From Brevibacterium casei CIP 102111 (GTDB taxonomy: Bacteria > Actinomycetota > Actinomycetes > Actinomycetales > Brevibacteriaceae), in NCBI RefSeq assembly GCF_900169275.1, contig NZ_FXZC01000001.1:124001-188000 (forward strand): 64,000 nt of DNA, read 5' to 3'. Position 1 is the stretch's first letter, and each line of letters opens with the position of its first letter. The translations under genes were made by a program, and so were the position numbers. The notes beneath the pieces are model-generated. The model was not told the origin of the DNA. It was given only the letters and a program-made list of their open reading frames with translations, and searched no databases. Below are positions 1 to 8,058 of the stretch, piece by piece.

Positions 1-2134
1 CGTCCGTCGCTCCGGCCGATCCGCGCACGGAGGCCCGCATCGGGATCGCCGTCAGCGAGAGGACCCCCCACACCGCGGCGAAGGCGAGCGGGATCCTCCA
101 CGCAGAATGCCACTGATTCGGATCCTGACCCTGCACCGTCCACCGCGGCTGCCGCGTCACCGTGGCGACGAGCGTTGCGGCGAGGACCGCGACGACGACG
201 GCGAGCAGACCCAACCACAGCTGCCCGGGAGCCTCGTCGCTGAAGATCGTCAGCGACTCGGAGAACGTTCCCGAGTCCGAGAAGCCACCCGATCCCGAAC
301 CGAAGCCACCCTGCATCGAGAACGTCACCCCGCCGAGGTGGACGAGCAGAGTGAGGATGAGACCCATCGTGATGAAGACGAGCGGAACCACCTGGCCGGG
401 GACGTCGAGACCGAAGGGCAGGACGAAGATCGCCACGATCGACATCACGGCGACCATGACGACGAGATGGACCCATGCGACGAGCAGAGGCGGAACCGCC
501 CAGCGGAGGAACGGGGCACCGATCGCCTCTGTGCCCTTGAAGTGGCCGGCGACTCGGCCCCACGCGCTCACCGCGGCGATGACGAGCAGAGGGACGAAGA
601 ACGAGCGCGCAGTCACCGCCGAGAACTCGAACTGCGCGGCACCGCCGCCTTCCATGAGCGCGAACCGTGCCGCGAAGATGAGCTGGAGCAGGAAGAGCAC
701 GATGGTGAACGCCAGCGCGGAGATTCCGATCTGGATCCACGTCGACCCGCGGTTGGGAGACGGCTGGCGACGCTCGCTCCACCGGGTGAACCACCACAGG
801 GTCCCGAGGACGACGAGCGTGACGAGCAGGGGGGCGCCGGAGAGGTGGAGCGCGCCGTTCGCGGAGGCGAAGTCCTCGATCTGCAGGTCGAAGCGGAACG
901 CGGCCGAACCGAACAGGGCCAGAGCCATGAGGACGAATGGAAGGGCGTAGCCGATCTTGTCGGTGTCCGCGCCCATGGTCTGGGAGGCCGAATCGACCTC
1001 GGCGGTCGACATGACAACGACCGTGAGGATGATCGACACGAGGATGCCGGCGGCCAGGGCGATCCCCGGAGGAATGAGCACCGCCTTCCACGTGGCTCCG
1101 CGGGCAAGCGGTGCCAGGTATGTCGCCGCCCGCGGCGAGTGTCCCGCGCTCGATGTGGGATAGGGAATGCCCTGCGGGGTCGCCCCCTGCTGGGGATCCG
1201 GTGAACCCTGGTACGGCGTGCCCTGCTGGGGGTGTGGCGCACCCTGCGAGGCGGCACCCTGGTACGGCGCATCCTGGTACGGTGATGCTCCCTGGTGAGC
1301 GGGCCCCTGGGGCGGATGCTGCGACCCCGCCCCCTGCCACGGCGGCGTCGACGGGGGATTCGGAGTTCCCTGAGGAGGGGCACCGTGCGTGGATTCGCCC
1401 TGTGGCTGCCGGGACCCGGATCCTTCCGGGGAGTGCGGGGTCCCCTGCTTTGGGGAGGGCGAACCTTCCGGCGAGTACAAGGAGTTCTGCTGGGCAGCGG
1501 CTTCCGGGGAGAAGCGCGGGAACTGCTCGGTCGGCGCACTCGTGTCCGAACCTGAGCCCGGTGCCCTCGTGTCCGAACCCGGTGCGCTCTGAGAAGGTGA
1601 TTCGCGACTGTCCACTGCTGGCACGGCTGTGACGGTGTCTTCCGCATCGGTGCCGCTGGAAGCGGAGCTGTTGGGATTGGAGCTGCTGGTGTCAGAGGTG
1701 CCGGGATCAGAGTTGCCGGGATCAGAGTTGCTGGGATCAGAGCCGCCGAGCGTCGAGCTGCCGGGACCAGATCTGCCGGACGCCGAACTGCCGGGACGGG
1801 TGCTGCTGCGGGCGGGCTCGGCGGAGGGCTTCTTCGGTGCCGCTGAGGGCTTCCCGGCAGCCGACGGCTTCGCAGTTTCTGACGGCTTCGTGGTCCCCGA
1901 CGGCCTCGCGGCTTCCGATGGCTTAGGAGCTTCCGACGGCTTCGCGGGCTTCGACGGTGTCGCGGAGCCCTCCTCGGGGCTGCGCTTCGAACTGTCGGGG
2001 GACCGCTCTTCGGGGTTCTGGGACCTGTCGGGGGACCGCTCTTCGGGGTTCTGGGACCTGTCGGGGGACCGCTCTTCGGGGTTCTGGGACCTGTCGGGGG
2101 ACCGCTCTTCGGGGTTCTGGGACGATGTGCTCAT
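1..2134 (-). CDS. Polytopic membrane protein with long disordered N-terminus (3' end cut by window edge)
   Basis: The reading frame is open from the ATG at 2134 to the left edge (711 codons), so the C-terminus is missing. A Shine-Dalgarno AAGGA lies 7 nt upstream. Residues 1 to about 340 are low complexity: four copies of an 11-residue Glu/Arg/Pro unit at the very N-terminus, then Ser/Pro/Lys-rich and Gln/Pro/Tyr-rich stretches. From about residue 350 come eight or nine hydrophobic segments, for example one containing WKAVLIPPGIALAAGILVSI. It should be an inner-membrane protein with a large cytoplasmic tail. No catalytic motif was recognised and the family is unknown. The gene is divergent from the tailed single-span membrane protein at 2336, about 200 bp away, and the two may be functionally related. 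Confidence 0.75.
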   Translation of the reverse strand, partial: MSTSSQNPEERSPDRSQNPEERSPDRSQNPEERSPDRSQNPEERSPDSSKRSPEEGSATPSKPAKPSEAPKPSEAARPSGTTKPSETAKPSAAGKPSAAPKKPSAEPARSSTRPGSSASGRSGPGSSTLGGSDPSNSDPGNSDPGTSDTSSSNPNSSASSGTDAEDTVTAVPAVDSRESPSQSAPGSDTRAPGSGSDTSAPTEQFPRFSPEAAAQQNSLYSPEGSPSPKQGTPHSPEGSGSRQPQGESTHGAPPQGTPNPPSTPPWQGAGSQHPPQGPAHQGASPYQDAPYQGAASQGAPHPQQGTPYQGSPDPQQGATPQGIPYPTSSAGHSPRAATYLAPLARGATWKAVLIPPGIALAAGILVSIILTVVVMSTAEVDSASQTMGADTDKIGYALPFVLMALALFGSAAFRFDLQIEDFASANGALHLSGAPLLVTLVVLGTLWWFTRWSERRQPSPNRGSTWIQIGISALAFTIVLFLLQLIFAARFALMEGGGAAQFEFSAVTARSFFVPLLVIAAVSAWGRVAGHFKGTEAIGAPFLRWAVPPLLVAWVHLVVMVAVMSIVAIFVLPFGLDVPGQVVPLVFITMGLILTLLVHLGGVTFSMQGGFGSGSGGFSDSGTFSESLTIFSDEAPGQLWLGLLAVVVAVLAATLVATVTRQPRWTVQGQDPNQWHSAWRIPLAFAAVWGVLSLTAIPMRASVRGSAGATD
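1992..2123. repeat. Four perfect 33-bp tandem repeats
   Basis: Four identical 33-bp units occupy 1992-2024, 2025-2057, 2058-2090 and 2091-2123. They lie in frame within the first 45 codons of the minus-strand membrane protein, each encoding a Ser-Gln-Asn-Pro-Glu-Glu-Arg-Ser-Pro-Asp-Arg-type unit. Perfect identity at DNA level implies recent expansion or gene conversion, so copy number may vary between strains. Confidence 0.95.
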
Positions 2135-2335
2135 GGGGAATCCTTCGACTGCTCAGGCCCGAGTGCGTCGCCGACCTCATTGCCGCCAATGATGCCTGCT
2201 GCGCTGGGCTGATGGGGACGTGATCAGTCATTCGCAACGACATATCCATCTGTAGTGGCATCCTATATTAGGCTGGAAACAGCAGAGGGAGTTTTTCTCA
2301 GAATTCTGTGTCCGACGACCGATCTGGAGCTGCCG

Positions 2336-3511
2336 ATGAGCGACAACCCTTCCCGAGGCGGGCGTGGCCAGAACGATGGGTGGCCGCGCGATGATGCGAG
2401 CGGAGGACCTCAGCCCGGCCGTGGCCCGCGGCCCGGTGATGCGGACGCGTGGGGGCCTGCCGCGGAGACCGGTTGGGGATCGGGGTCCGATGACGGCTGG
2501 GACCGAGGTCCCGCCGACGGCGCCGAGGCTGCTCGTCAGGGCAGCGCGGGTGCCGGCGCCCCTGGAGCATGGGGTCCCCCAGCGGAGACGGGATGGGGCC
2601 GCCCGAACGAGGCCTCGCCCTTCATCGCCGCTCAGCAGCCGGCGTCGGCGCGGCACCCGAACGGAGCCGAGCGTCTCGGTGGGGAGCAGGAGCGTCCGGG
2701 ACACGAGCCCGCGCGTCCGGCGTCCGAGCGCCCCGGCATACCTCCTCGTCAGCCGGAGGCGGGACCCCACCAGCAGGGAATGGAGCCCCATCAGCCGGGA
2801 GTGGGGCCCTACCAACAAGGGATGCGATCCCAGCAGCAGGAGATGGGGCCCCACCAGCAAGGGGCCGGGTTCGCTGCCGCAGGCCCGGGACGGTCTGCGG
2901 CGCCGACGACCGATCGACGCCGTCGCAGGGGCGTCATCGGACTCTTCATCGTTCTCGCAGTCGTGGTCGCCGGTGCCATCGGGTGGGGCGCGGCGATGTT
3001 CTTCACCCAGGACGACTCGGGTGAGACGACAGTCGCCAGCTCCCCGTCCGGCTCGGCCTCGCCGTCGCCGTCCGGCGGGCCGAGTGCGGAGACCACGCCG
3101 ACCGCAGAGTCATCACCCGAACTCCCCGATGACCCGAAGGAGGCGCTCGACCAGATCGTCGACCGCGACCGCCCCTCTGTGGTCAAGGACCTCAATGGCA
3201 AATGGGTTCCCCAGCTGAGTTCGAAGCGAGTCGGCCTCGAAGCCGAGGGAAAGACGTGGAAGGAAGCGGACATCCTCGCCGAATACGAGGAATTCCGCAA
3301 CGAGTATCCCCGGGTACAACTGGTGTGGTCGGGTGATTTCTCGAGCTTCAAAGAGGACGATTTCTGGGTGACCGTCGTCGGCATCGGCTACAGCGACCCC
3401 GAGGACGCACTCGCCTGGTGCTCCTCGAACGGTCTGGGGCCCGACCACTGCTACGCCAAGCAGCTCAACACCTCAGGGGGATACGAGGGAACGACCCGAC
3501 TGCAGGACTGA
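2336..3511 (+). CDS. Single-span membrane protein with Gln/Pro-rich cytoplasmic tail and conserved extracytoplasmic domain
   Basis: This is a 391-residue protein. The ATG at 2336 is chosen because GGAG lies 7 nt upstream; the frame is open further upstream without a good ribosome site. Residues 1 to about 195 are disordered and rich in Gly, Pro, Trp and Gln, with degenerate PHQQG-like units near 2750-2870. One transmembrane helix follows (about 198-222), then a Ser/Pro linker and a roughly 110-residue domain with two cysteines (CSSNG and DHCYA). Orientation is inferred from the Arg cluster just before the helix: tail inside, domain outside. No enzyme motif was recognised. The layout resembles anchored sensor or cell-wall proteins of actinobacteria. 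Confidence 0.7.
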   Translation: MSDNPSRGGRGQNDGWPRDDASGGPQPGRGPRPGDADAWGPAAETGWGSGSDDGWDRGPADGAEAARQGSAGAGAPGAWGPPAETGWGRPNEASPFIAAQQPASARHPNGAERLGGEQERPGHEPARPASERPGIPPRQPEAGPHQQGMEPHQPGVGPYQQGMRSQQQEMGPHQQGAGFAAAGPGRSAAPTTDRRRRRGVIGLFIVLAVVVAGAIGWGAAMFFTQDDSGETTVASSPSGSASPSPSGGPSAETTPTAESSPELPDDPKEALDQIVDRDRPSVVKDLNGKWVPQLSSKRVGLEAEGKTWKEADILAEYEEFRNEYPRVQLVWSGDFSSFKEDDFWVTVVGIGYSDPEDALAWCSSNGLGPDHCYAKQLNTSGGYEGTTRLQD

Positions 3512-3706
3512 CGGTGTCGGCGACGAACGGACCTGATGCGACGGCAAGCACACCTGCACCTATGACGGCTGCGCGGCGCGGCCCGACGGCCCCGCCGACG
3601 TGCTCGAACGCCGTGAGGACATCGCAGAGGAGTGACGTTCGATGATTGGTGACCAGGCAGTGACCCGCTGTGACGAAGTGTTGACTCCGCGGCGGAACGA
3701 GCAGTC

Positions 3707-3718
3707 TAAGATCGAACC
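3707..3718 (+). promoter_or_regulatory. Probable leaderless promoter (-10 box) of the DUF6226-like gene
   Basis: TAAGAT at 3707-3712 is followed by exactly 6 nt and then the ATG at 3719. TTGACT at 3681-3686 could be the -35. There is no Shine-Dalgarno sequence. A start site about 7 nt after the -10 box would place the mRNA 5' end at the ATG. Confidence 0.55.
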
Positions 3719-4489
3719 ATGACTTTCTGGTGGCAGGAGCTGCGAAGCAACCTTGCCCGATCTTACGAAGACCCCTCTGACCAGCGGTGGAATCCCGCTA
3801 TTGCGACTCTTCCGGTGTCAGAGAGGGCTGCCGCGCTGTTCCGTGAGGTCGAGGAGGACTTCCGCGCCACCGGGTCGCGCACGCCGAGGTGGGAGGACCC
3901 CCACCTCGACCCCGAGTTCGAGTGGGGCGGAGGACCGGCCCCCGACGGCTGGTCGGACGTGACCGATCATGAGAAATTCGCCATCGTCCACGCACGCGCG
4001 CGGGCGTGGATCAATGTGCTCGCCCGACGCGGCATCCGCGTCGCCGACCACCCGGTCGATTGGGCCAGCGACGACCCCTTCCTCTCCGTGGCCGACCGCA
4101 GCGCGATCCTCACAAGTGACGTCGAGGGCAACCCCGAGCTCGTCATCGGATTCAACGACTTCGTCGCCGACGACGACGGAATCGACCGCGTCGCCAACGT
4201 CGTCGTCGCCCTCGGCGATCCGGCCGTGTCTCTCGCCCGCGTGCCCGACTGCGGCTGTGACTTCTGCGACTACGGTTCCGACGTCCTCCTCCAGCAGCTC
4301 GACAGCCTCATCTTCTCCGTCGTCGACGGTTCGATCGAAGCGCAGTCAGGGGGCCGGTACTCCGGCTACCGCACCTCGTTCGATGCCGCCGGAGAATTCT
4401 CCGGGGAGATTACCCACCGCCAGGCCAGACATCGGTCACGACCGTGGTTCCCCGATTGGACGCCCCGGCCCATGCAGGAATGGGCCTGA
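3719..4489 (+). CDS. DUF6226-like protein
   Basis: This 256-residue soluble protein has no signal peptide or membrane segment. It contains a Trp/Glu-rich N-terminal helical part, a central region with NVLARRGIRVADHPVDW, and a cysteine cluster (DCGCDFCDYGSD, about residues 180-190) that could bind a metal. The pattern resembles the DUF6226 family from memory, but this was not searched. No reaction is known. The ATG at 3719 directly follows a leaderless-type -10 box. The gene stands alone, convergent with the ornithine cyclodeaminase-family gene, whose stop lies 7 bp beyond its own. Confidence 0.65.
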   Translation: MTFWWQELRSNLARSYEDPSDQRWNPAIATLPVSERAAALFREVEEDFRATGSRTPRWEDPHLDPEFEWGGGPAPDGWSDVTDHEKFAIVHARARAWINVLARRGIRVADHPVDWASDDPFLSVADRSAILTSDVEGNPELVIGFNDFVADDDGIDRVANVVVALGDPAVSLARVPDCGCDFCDYGSDVLLQQLDSLIFSVVDGSIEAQSGGRYSGYRTSFDAAGEFSGEITHRQARHRSRPWFPDWTPRPMQEWA

Positions 4490-4496
4490 CCGCAGC

Positions 4497-5438
4497 TCAC
4501 CGATCGCCGCGGTCGACGGTCTCGACGAGCTTCGCCGCGACGGCGAGGTCCTCCCACGACATCCCCGACCCCTTGAAGATCAGCGTGCGGTCCGCGTCAA
4601 GCGTGACCTCGCCCGTGCTCACCTGCTTCATCGTCACGATCGTGTCCGCGTCGAGGGCACCATCGGTGATCGCGAGGACGACGTCCCCGGCTTCGCGCAG
4701 GGCGGTGTCGAGGTCCTCGACGACGACCTCTGAGCGAGCGAACAGCTCCGCCGGCAGCTCCCGTGCGTGCGGATCATGCGAGCCGCACGCAAGCACCACG
4801 GCACCGGGGCGGACGAGATCGGCGTCGAAGAGCGGCGTGCGCGCGGTGGTCGCGGCGACGACGATGTCGGCGTCGCGCAGGGCCTCGTTCGCTTCCTCCG
4901 ACCCTGCCGCGAGTACCCGTCCACGATCTCGCGCCTCGTCGCCGACCCGGTCGGGGGAGCGGACGACGAAGACCGCCTCGGCGACGTCGAGCTCCGCCCT
5001 GATCGTGTCGGCATGACCGATCCCCTGGGGCCCGGCGCCGAAGATGACGACCTTCACCGGGTCGGGGAAGCGCGAGAGCGCGGGCAGGACTGCGGCGACG
5101 GACACGGCGGGAGTGCGCAGGGTCGTCAGTGCCGCGCCGTCGATGACCGTGCGCAGGCGCAGCGTGGAGGCCTCGTACATGAGGTACTGGCCGAGGATGC
5201 GGGGCAGCCCGCGTTCGGCGTTGTCCGTCGAGACTCCGACGAGTTTGACCCCGACCCACTGTCCGAACTCCGAGGGCATGAAGATCATGTTTCCGGCGCT
5301 GATGTCGGTGACGGTCCGGGGGATGTCGTCACTGGGATCGAATCCCCCGGCCAGCGTCTCGCGGAGAGCGGAGACCGCCTCGGCGGGGGAGAGGGCCGCG
5401 AACACGGCTTCGGCGTCGAGATAGCTCACGTCGTCCAT
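4497..5438 (-). CDS. Ornithine cyclodeaminase / mu-crystallin family oxidoreductase
   Basis: This 313-residue protein has the ornithine cyclodeaminase fold. The N-terminal half carries the substrate Lys (VGVKLV, about residue 65) and the TTLRTPA motif (about 105-111). A Rossmann domain with GAGPQG at 134-139 binds NAD(P). Family members convert ornithine to proline or reduce cyclic imines such as pyrroline-2-carboxylate. Next to a Rieske/Old Yellow Enzyme demethylation set and a proline racemase-family gene, an imine reductase or proline-forming role is the best inference. GAGGAG lies 6 nt before the ATG. It lies 173 bp downstream of the LysR gene on the same strand. The exact substrate cannot be told from sequence. 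Confidence 0.85.
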   Translation of the reverse strand: MDDVSYLDAEAVFAALSPAEAVSALRETLAGGFDPSDDIPRTVTDISAGNMIFMPSEFGQWVGVKLVGVSTDNAERGLPRILGQYLMYEASTLRLRTVIDGAALTTLRTPAVSVAAVLPALSRFPDPVKVVIFGAGPQGIGHADTIRAELDVAEAVFVVRSPDRVGDEARDRGRVLAAGSEEANEALRDADIVVAATTARTPLFDADLVRPGAVVLACGSHDPHARELPAELFARSEVVVEDLDTALREAGDVVLAITDGALDADTIVTMKQVSTGEVTLDADRTLIFKGSGMSWEDLAVAAKLVETVDRGDR

Positions 5439-5611
5439 GGGTTCTCCTCACTGGTGCGGGTGCCACGGCTGTCCTGCCACACTATGTGATCGCGCCCACA
5501 ATTCCGAACGGATTCCGCCGGGAGGAAGCGGCGTCAGCCGCGATGGAGGGTCGGCTGGGGTGGAGGGTCAGCGTGGCGAAGGCGACCCCGGCGGGTGGAA
5601 GGGGTCGCCCC

Positions 5612-6532
5612 TCACACCGCGCGTCGGGCGGCAGCGGCGGCCGCCTCGGCGAGGATTGTCAGTGCCTCGGCGATGAGCGGTTGATCGGCCGAACCGCTGC
5701 GGACCCCGGTGAGGATCTTTCGGGAGGGGACCGGGTCGCCTCGGAGGGGGACCCGGACGACGTCGTAGCCTTCGGGCAGGTGAGCGAGCCGGGGAGCGAG
5801 CGCGACGCCGAGTCCGGCGGACACGAGCGCCGCACCGGTCTCCCATTCGTGGGACTCGTGGGCGACCTCGGGGAAGAACCCTGCGGCCGCGCATGCCGTA
5901 CGGACGAGCCGGTGGTAGGGCGTGCCGGGCCGGTCAAGGATCCACCGTTCCTCCGCCGCCTCACCGAGCGCGACCGACTCCCGACCGGCGAGACGGTGGC
6001 GGCTGGGGACGAGGAGGTCGAGACGGTCACTGAAGAGCGCCGACTGCTCGAAGCGGGTGTCGCTGCGCGGCGGCAGCGGATCGGTGGCGACGACGACGGC
6101 GATGTCGGCCTGGTCGGCGACGAGGAGGTCGAAGCACTCCTGCGGGTCCGCCTCGTTGATCCGCACGGTGCAGTCCGGATGCGCGCCCATCACCCGGTCG
6201 GCAGTGAGCGGGAGCAGGCTCGCCGCCGCCGTCGAGAACCCGCACAGGCGCAGCGTCCGCGTGCCCGTGGCGGGACCGATCGATGCGAGCTCGCCGCGGA
6301 TCTCCTCCCACCGGGTGAACAGCTCCTGCGTGCGGTCGAGGAGCATCTGCCCCGCCGGGGTGAGTGCGAGCATCCGCCCGCGCTGCTCGAGCACGGTCAC
6401 CCCGAGGTCCTTCGACAGGGTCCGCAGCTGGTGCGACACTGCCGACGGCGTGTACCCGAGCCGCTCCGCGGCGGCGGTGACGGTGCCGACCTCGGCGAGC
6501 ACGCGGAGGACGTGGAGACGACGATCGATCAT
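5612..6532 (-). CDS. LysR-family transcriptional regulator
   Basis: This 306-residue regulator has an N-terminal winged helix-turn-helix (about residues 1-60, with GTVTAAAERLGYTPSAVSHQ) and a periplasmic-binding-like effector domain. The ATG at 6532 is chosen because the LysR homology begins there; a second in-frame ATG at 6547 would add five residues. Neither has a Shine-Dalgarno sequence. The start codon lies inside a perfect 10-bp-arm dyad (6527-6551), which suggests autoregulation. It is divergent from the Rieske oxygenase gene and is the obvious candidate regulator of that operon. Confidence 0.9.
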   Translation of the reverse strand: MIDRRLHVLRVLAEVGTVTAAAERLGYTPSAVSHQLRTLSKDLGVTVLEQRGRMLALTPAGQMLLDRTQELFTRWEEIRGELASIGPATGTRTLRLCGFSTAAASLLPLTADRVMGAHPDCTVRINEADPQECFDLLVADQADIAVVVATDPLPPRSDTRFEQSALFSDRLDLLVPSRHRLAGRESVALGEAAEERWILDRPGTPYHRLVRTACAAAGFFPEVAHESHEWETGAALVSAGLGVALAPRLAHLPEGYDVVRVPLRGDPVPSRKILTGVRSGSADQPLIAEALTILAEAAAAAARRAV

Positions 6533-6551
6533 GCAATATTCTTGCATGATC
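6527..6551. promoter_or_regulatory. Perfect 25-bp inverted repeat, candidate LysR operator
   Basis: Arms GATCATGCAA (6527-6536) and TTGCATGATC (6542-6551) are exact reverse complements separated by TATTC. The dyad overlaps the LysR start codon in the LysR/Rieske divergent region. Binding by this LysR protein is inferred. Confidence 0.7.
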
Positions 6552-6723
6552 GCGGACAAAATGATTCGCTTCCTTTCGCCGAGGTGGGGGCGGAGACTGA
6601 GAGGGAACGGCGAAGTCCCTCCGGCGCTGGGTCCGCGCCGCGACAGCCGCTGCGAGGCGGTCGCTGCCCGGGGTGCTCGGTCGCCGGCGCCGATGACCCC
6701 GACGCGACAAGGTGGTGGAACCG

Positions 6724-8058
6724 ATGACCCTGCTCCCCGACAGCACCGTCGATCCCCGAACGCGGGCACGCGGGCTCGATCCCGACAGGACGGTCGTCCC
6801 CGGAACGGATCCACGCGGGCTCGATGAGCTCATCGACGAGCGCCGACCCGGGTACTCGCTCGAGGCCCCGTTCTACACCAGTCCCGACTTCTTCGCCCGC
6901 GATGTCGAGGCGATCTTCGCCTCGACGTGGATCTTCGTCGGCTCCGTCGCCGAGGTGCCCGAACCCGGCGACTTCGTCACCATCGACATCGGCACGTACT
7001 CGGTCATCGTCATCCGCGATGACGACGGCGAGATCCGTGCCCACCACAACGTCTGCCGCCATCGCGGGACGAGACTGCTGAGCGACCTCGCCGGATCGGT
7101 GGGCAACATCGTCTGCAGCTACCACCAGTGGACCTACACGCCCCGCGGTGAGCTCATCTCCGCGGGAGCACAGGGACCGGGCTTCGATCCCGCCTGCTTC
7201 TCCCTGCGCTCGGTGAGCGTGCGCACCATCGCCGGGCTCATCTTCGTCTGCCTCGGACCCGAGCCGGACGACATCGACGAGGTGGCCGACGTCATCGCGC
7301 CGTACATCGCCCCGCATGACATCGCCGGAGCGAAGGTCGCAGCACAGGTCGACCTCATCGAGGACTCGAACTGGAAGCTCGTCATGGAGAACAACCGCGA
7401 GTGCTACCACTGCGAGGCCGGGCATCCGGAGCTCACCTGCACGTTCTTCCCCACCTACGGGTACGCCCCCGAGGAGATCCCACCCCGGCTGCAACCGGCC
7501 TATCAGCGCTTCCTCGATGCCGAACGGCGACTCCACGACGACTGCGACCGCAACGGACTTCCCTTTGCCCTCGTCGAGGAGCTCAGCGGCCGCCCGACCG
7601 GGTTCAGGATCGAACGCGCCGCCCTCGACGGACACGGCGAGTCGTACACCATGGACGGGTCGGCCGCCTCGGCGAGACTGCTCGGCGACCTCGACACCTT
7701 CTCCCTGGGCCGGGCCTCACTCCATGTCCAACCGAACATGTGGTTCCACGCGATGGCCGACCACATCGTCACCTTCAGCCTCGTCCCCCTCGCCGCTGAC
7801 AGAACGCTCGTGCGCACGACGTGGCTCGTCGACGCCGAGGCGGAGGAGGGCGTCGACTACGACCTGGAGAACCTCACGACGGTGTGGATGAAGACGAACG
7901 AGCAGGACGCCGCCTTCTGCGAACGCGGTCAGCTGGGGGTGTCGTCGCCGGCGTACCTGCCGGGGCCCTATGCCCCCACCGAGGCGCATCTCGACGAGTT
8001 CTGCACGTGGTACATCGAACGGCTGAAGGCCCACAGAGAGAGGGTGTGCGGGCGATGA
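6724..8058 (+). CDS. Rieske non-heme iron oxygenase, alpha subunit (stachydrine/glycine-betaine demethylase type)
   Basis: This 444-residue oxygenase has a Rieske centre at Cys111/His113 (CRHRG) and Cys131/His134 (CSYHQW). The mononuclear iron site is in NNRECYHCEAGHPEL (His229 and His234), with a downstream acidic ligand. The type matches GbcA/Stc2 enzymes, which remove one methyl from a quaternary ammonium compound by O2-dependent hydroxylation. The ATG at 6724 has AAGGTGG 8 nt upstream; in-frame GTGs at 6712 and 6715 are less likely. It overlaps its reductase by 4 bp (ATGA), so the two are co-translated. The neighbouring proline racemase and demethylase genes favour proline betaine over glycine betaine, but this is inference. 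Confidence 0.9.
   Translation: MTLLPDSTVDPRTRARGLDPDRTVVPGTDPRGLDELIDERRPGYSLEAPFYTSPDFFARDVEAIFASTWIFVGSVAEVPEPGDFVTIDIGTYSVIVIRDDDGEIRAHHNVCRHRGTRLLSDLAGSVGNIVCSYHQWTYTPRGELISAGAQGPGFDPACFSLRSVSVRTIAGLIFVCLGPEPDDIDEVADVIAPYIAPHDIAGAKVAAQVDLIEDSNWKLVMENNRECYHCEAGHPELTCTFFPTYGYAPEEIPPRLQPAYQRFLDAERRLHDDCDRNGLPFALVEELSGRPTGFRIERAALDGHGESYTMDGSAASARLLGDLDTFSLGRASLHVQPNMWFHAMADHIVTFSLVPLAADRTLVRTTWLVDAEAEEGVDYDLENLTTVWMKTNEQDAAFCERGQLGVSSPAYLPGPYAPTEAHLDEFCTWYIERLKAHRERVCGR

Noticed and set aside
3528..3633. Short Cys-containing frame after the 2336-3511 gene (DGKHTCTYDGCAARPDG)
   Set aside because: About 30 codons with no start codon or ribosome site. It could be a remnant of a gene 3' end but nothing supports a functional product.
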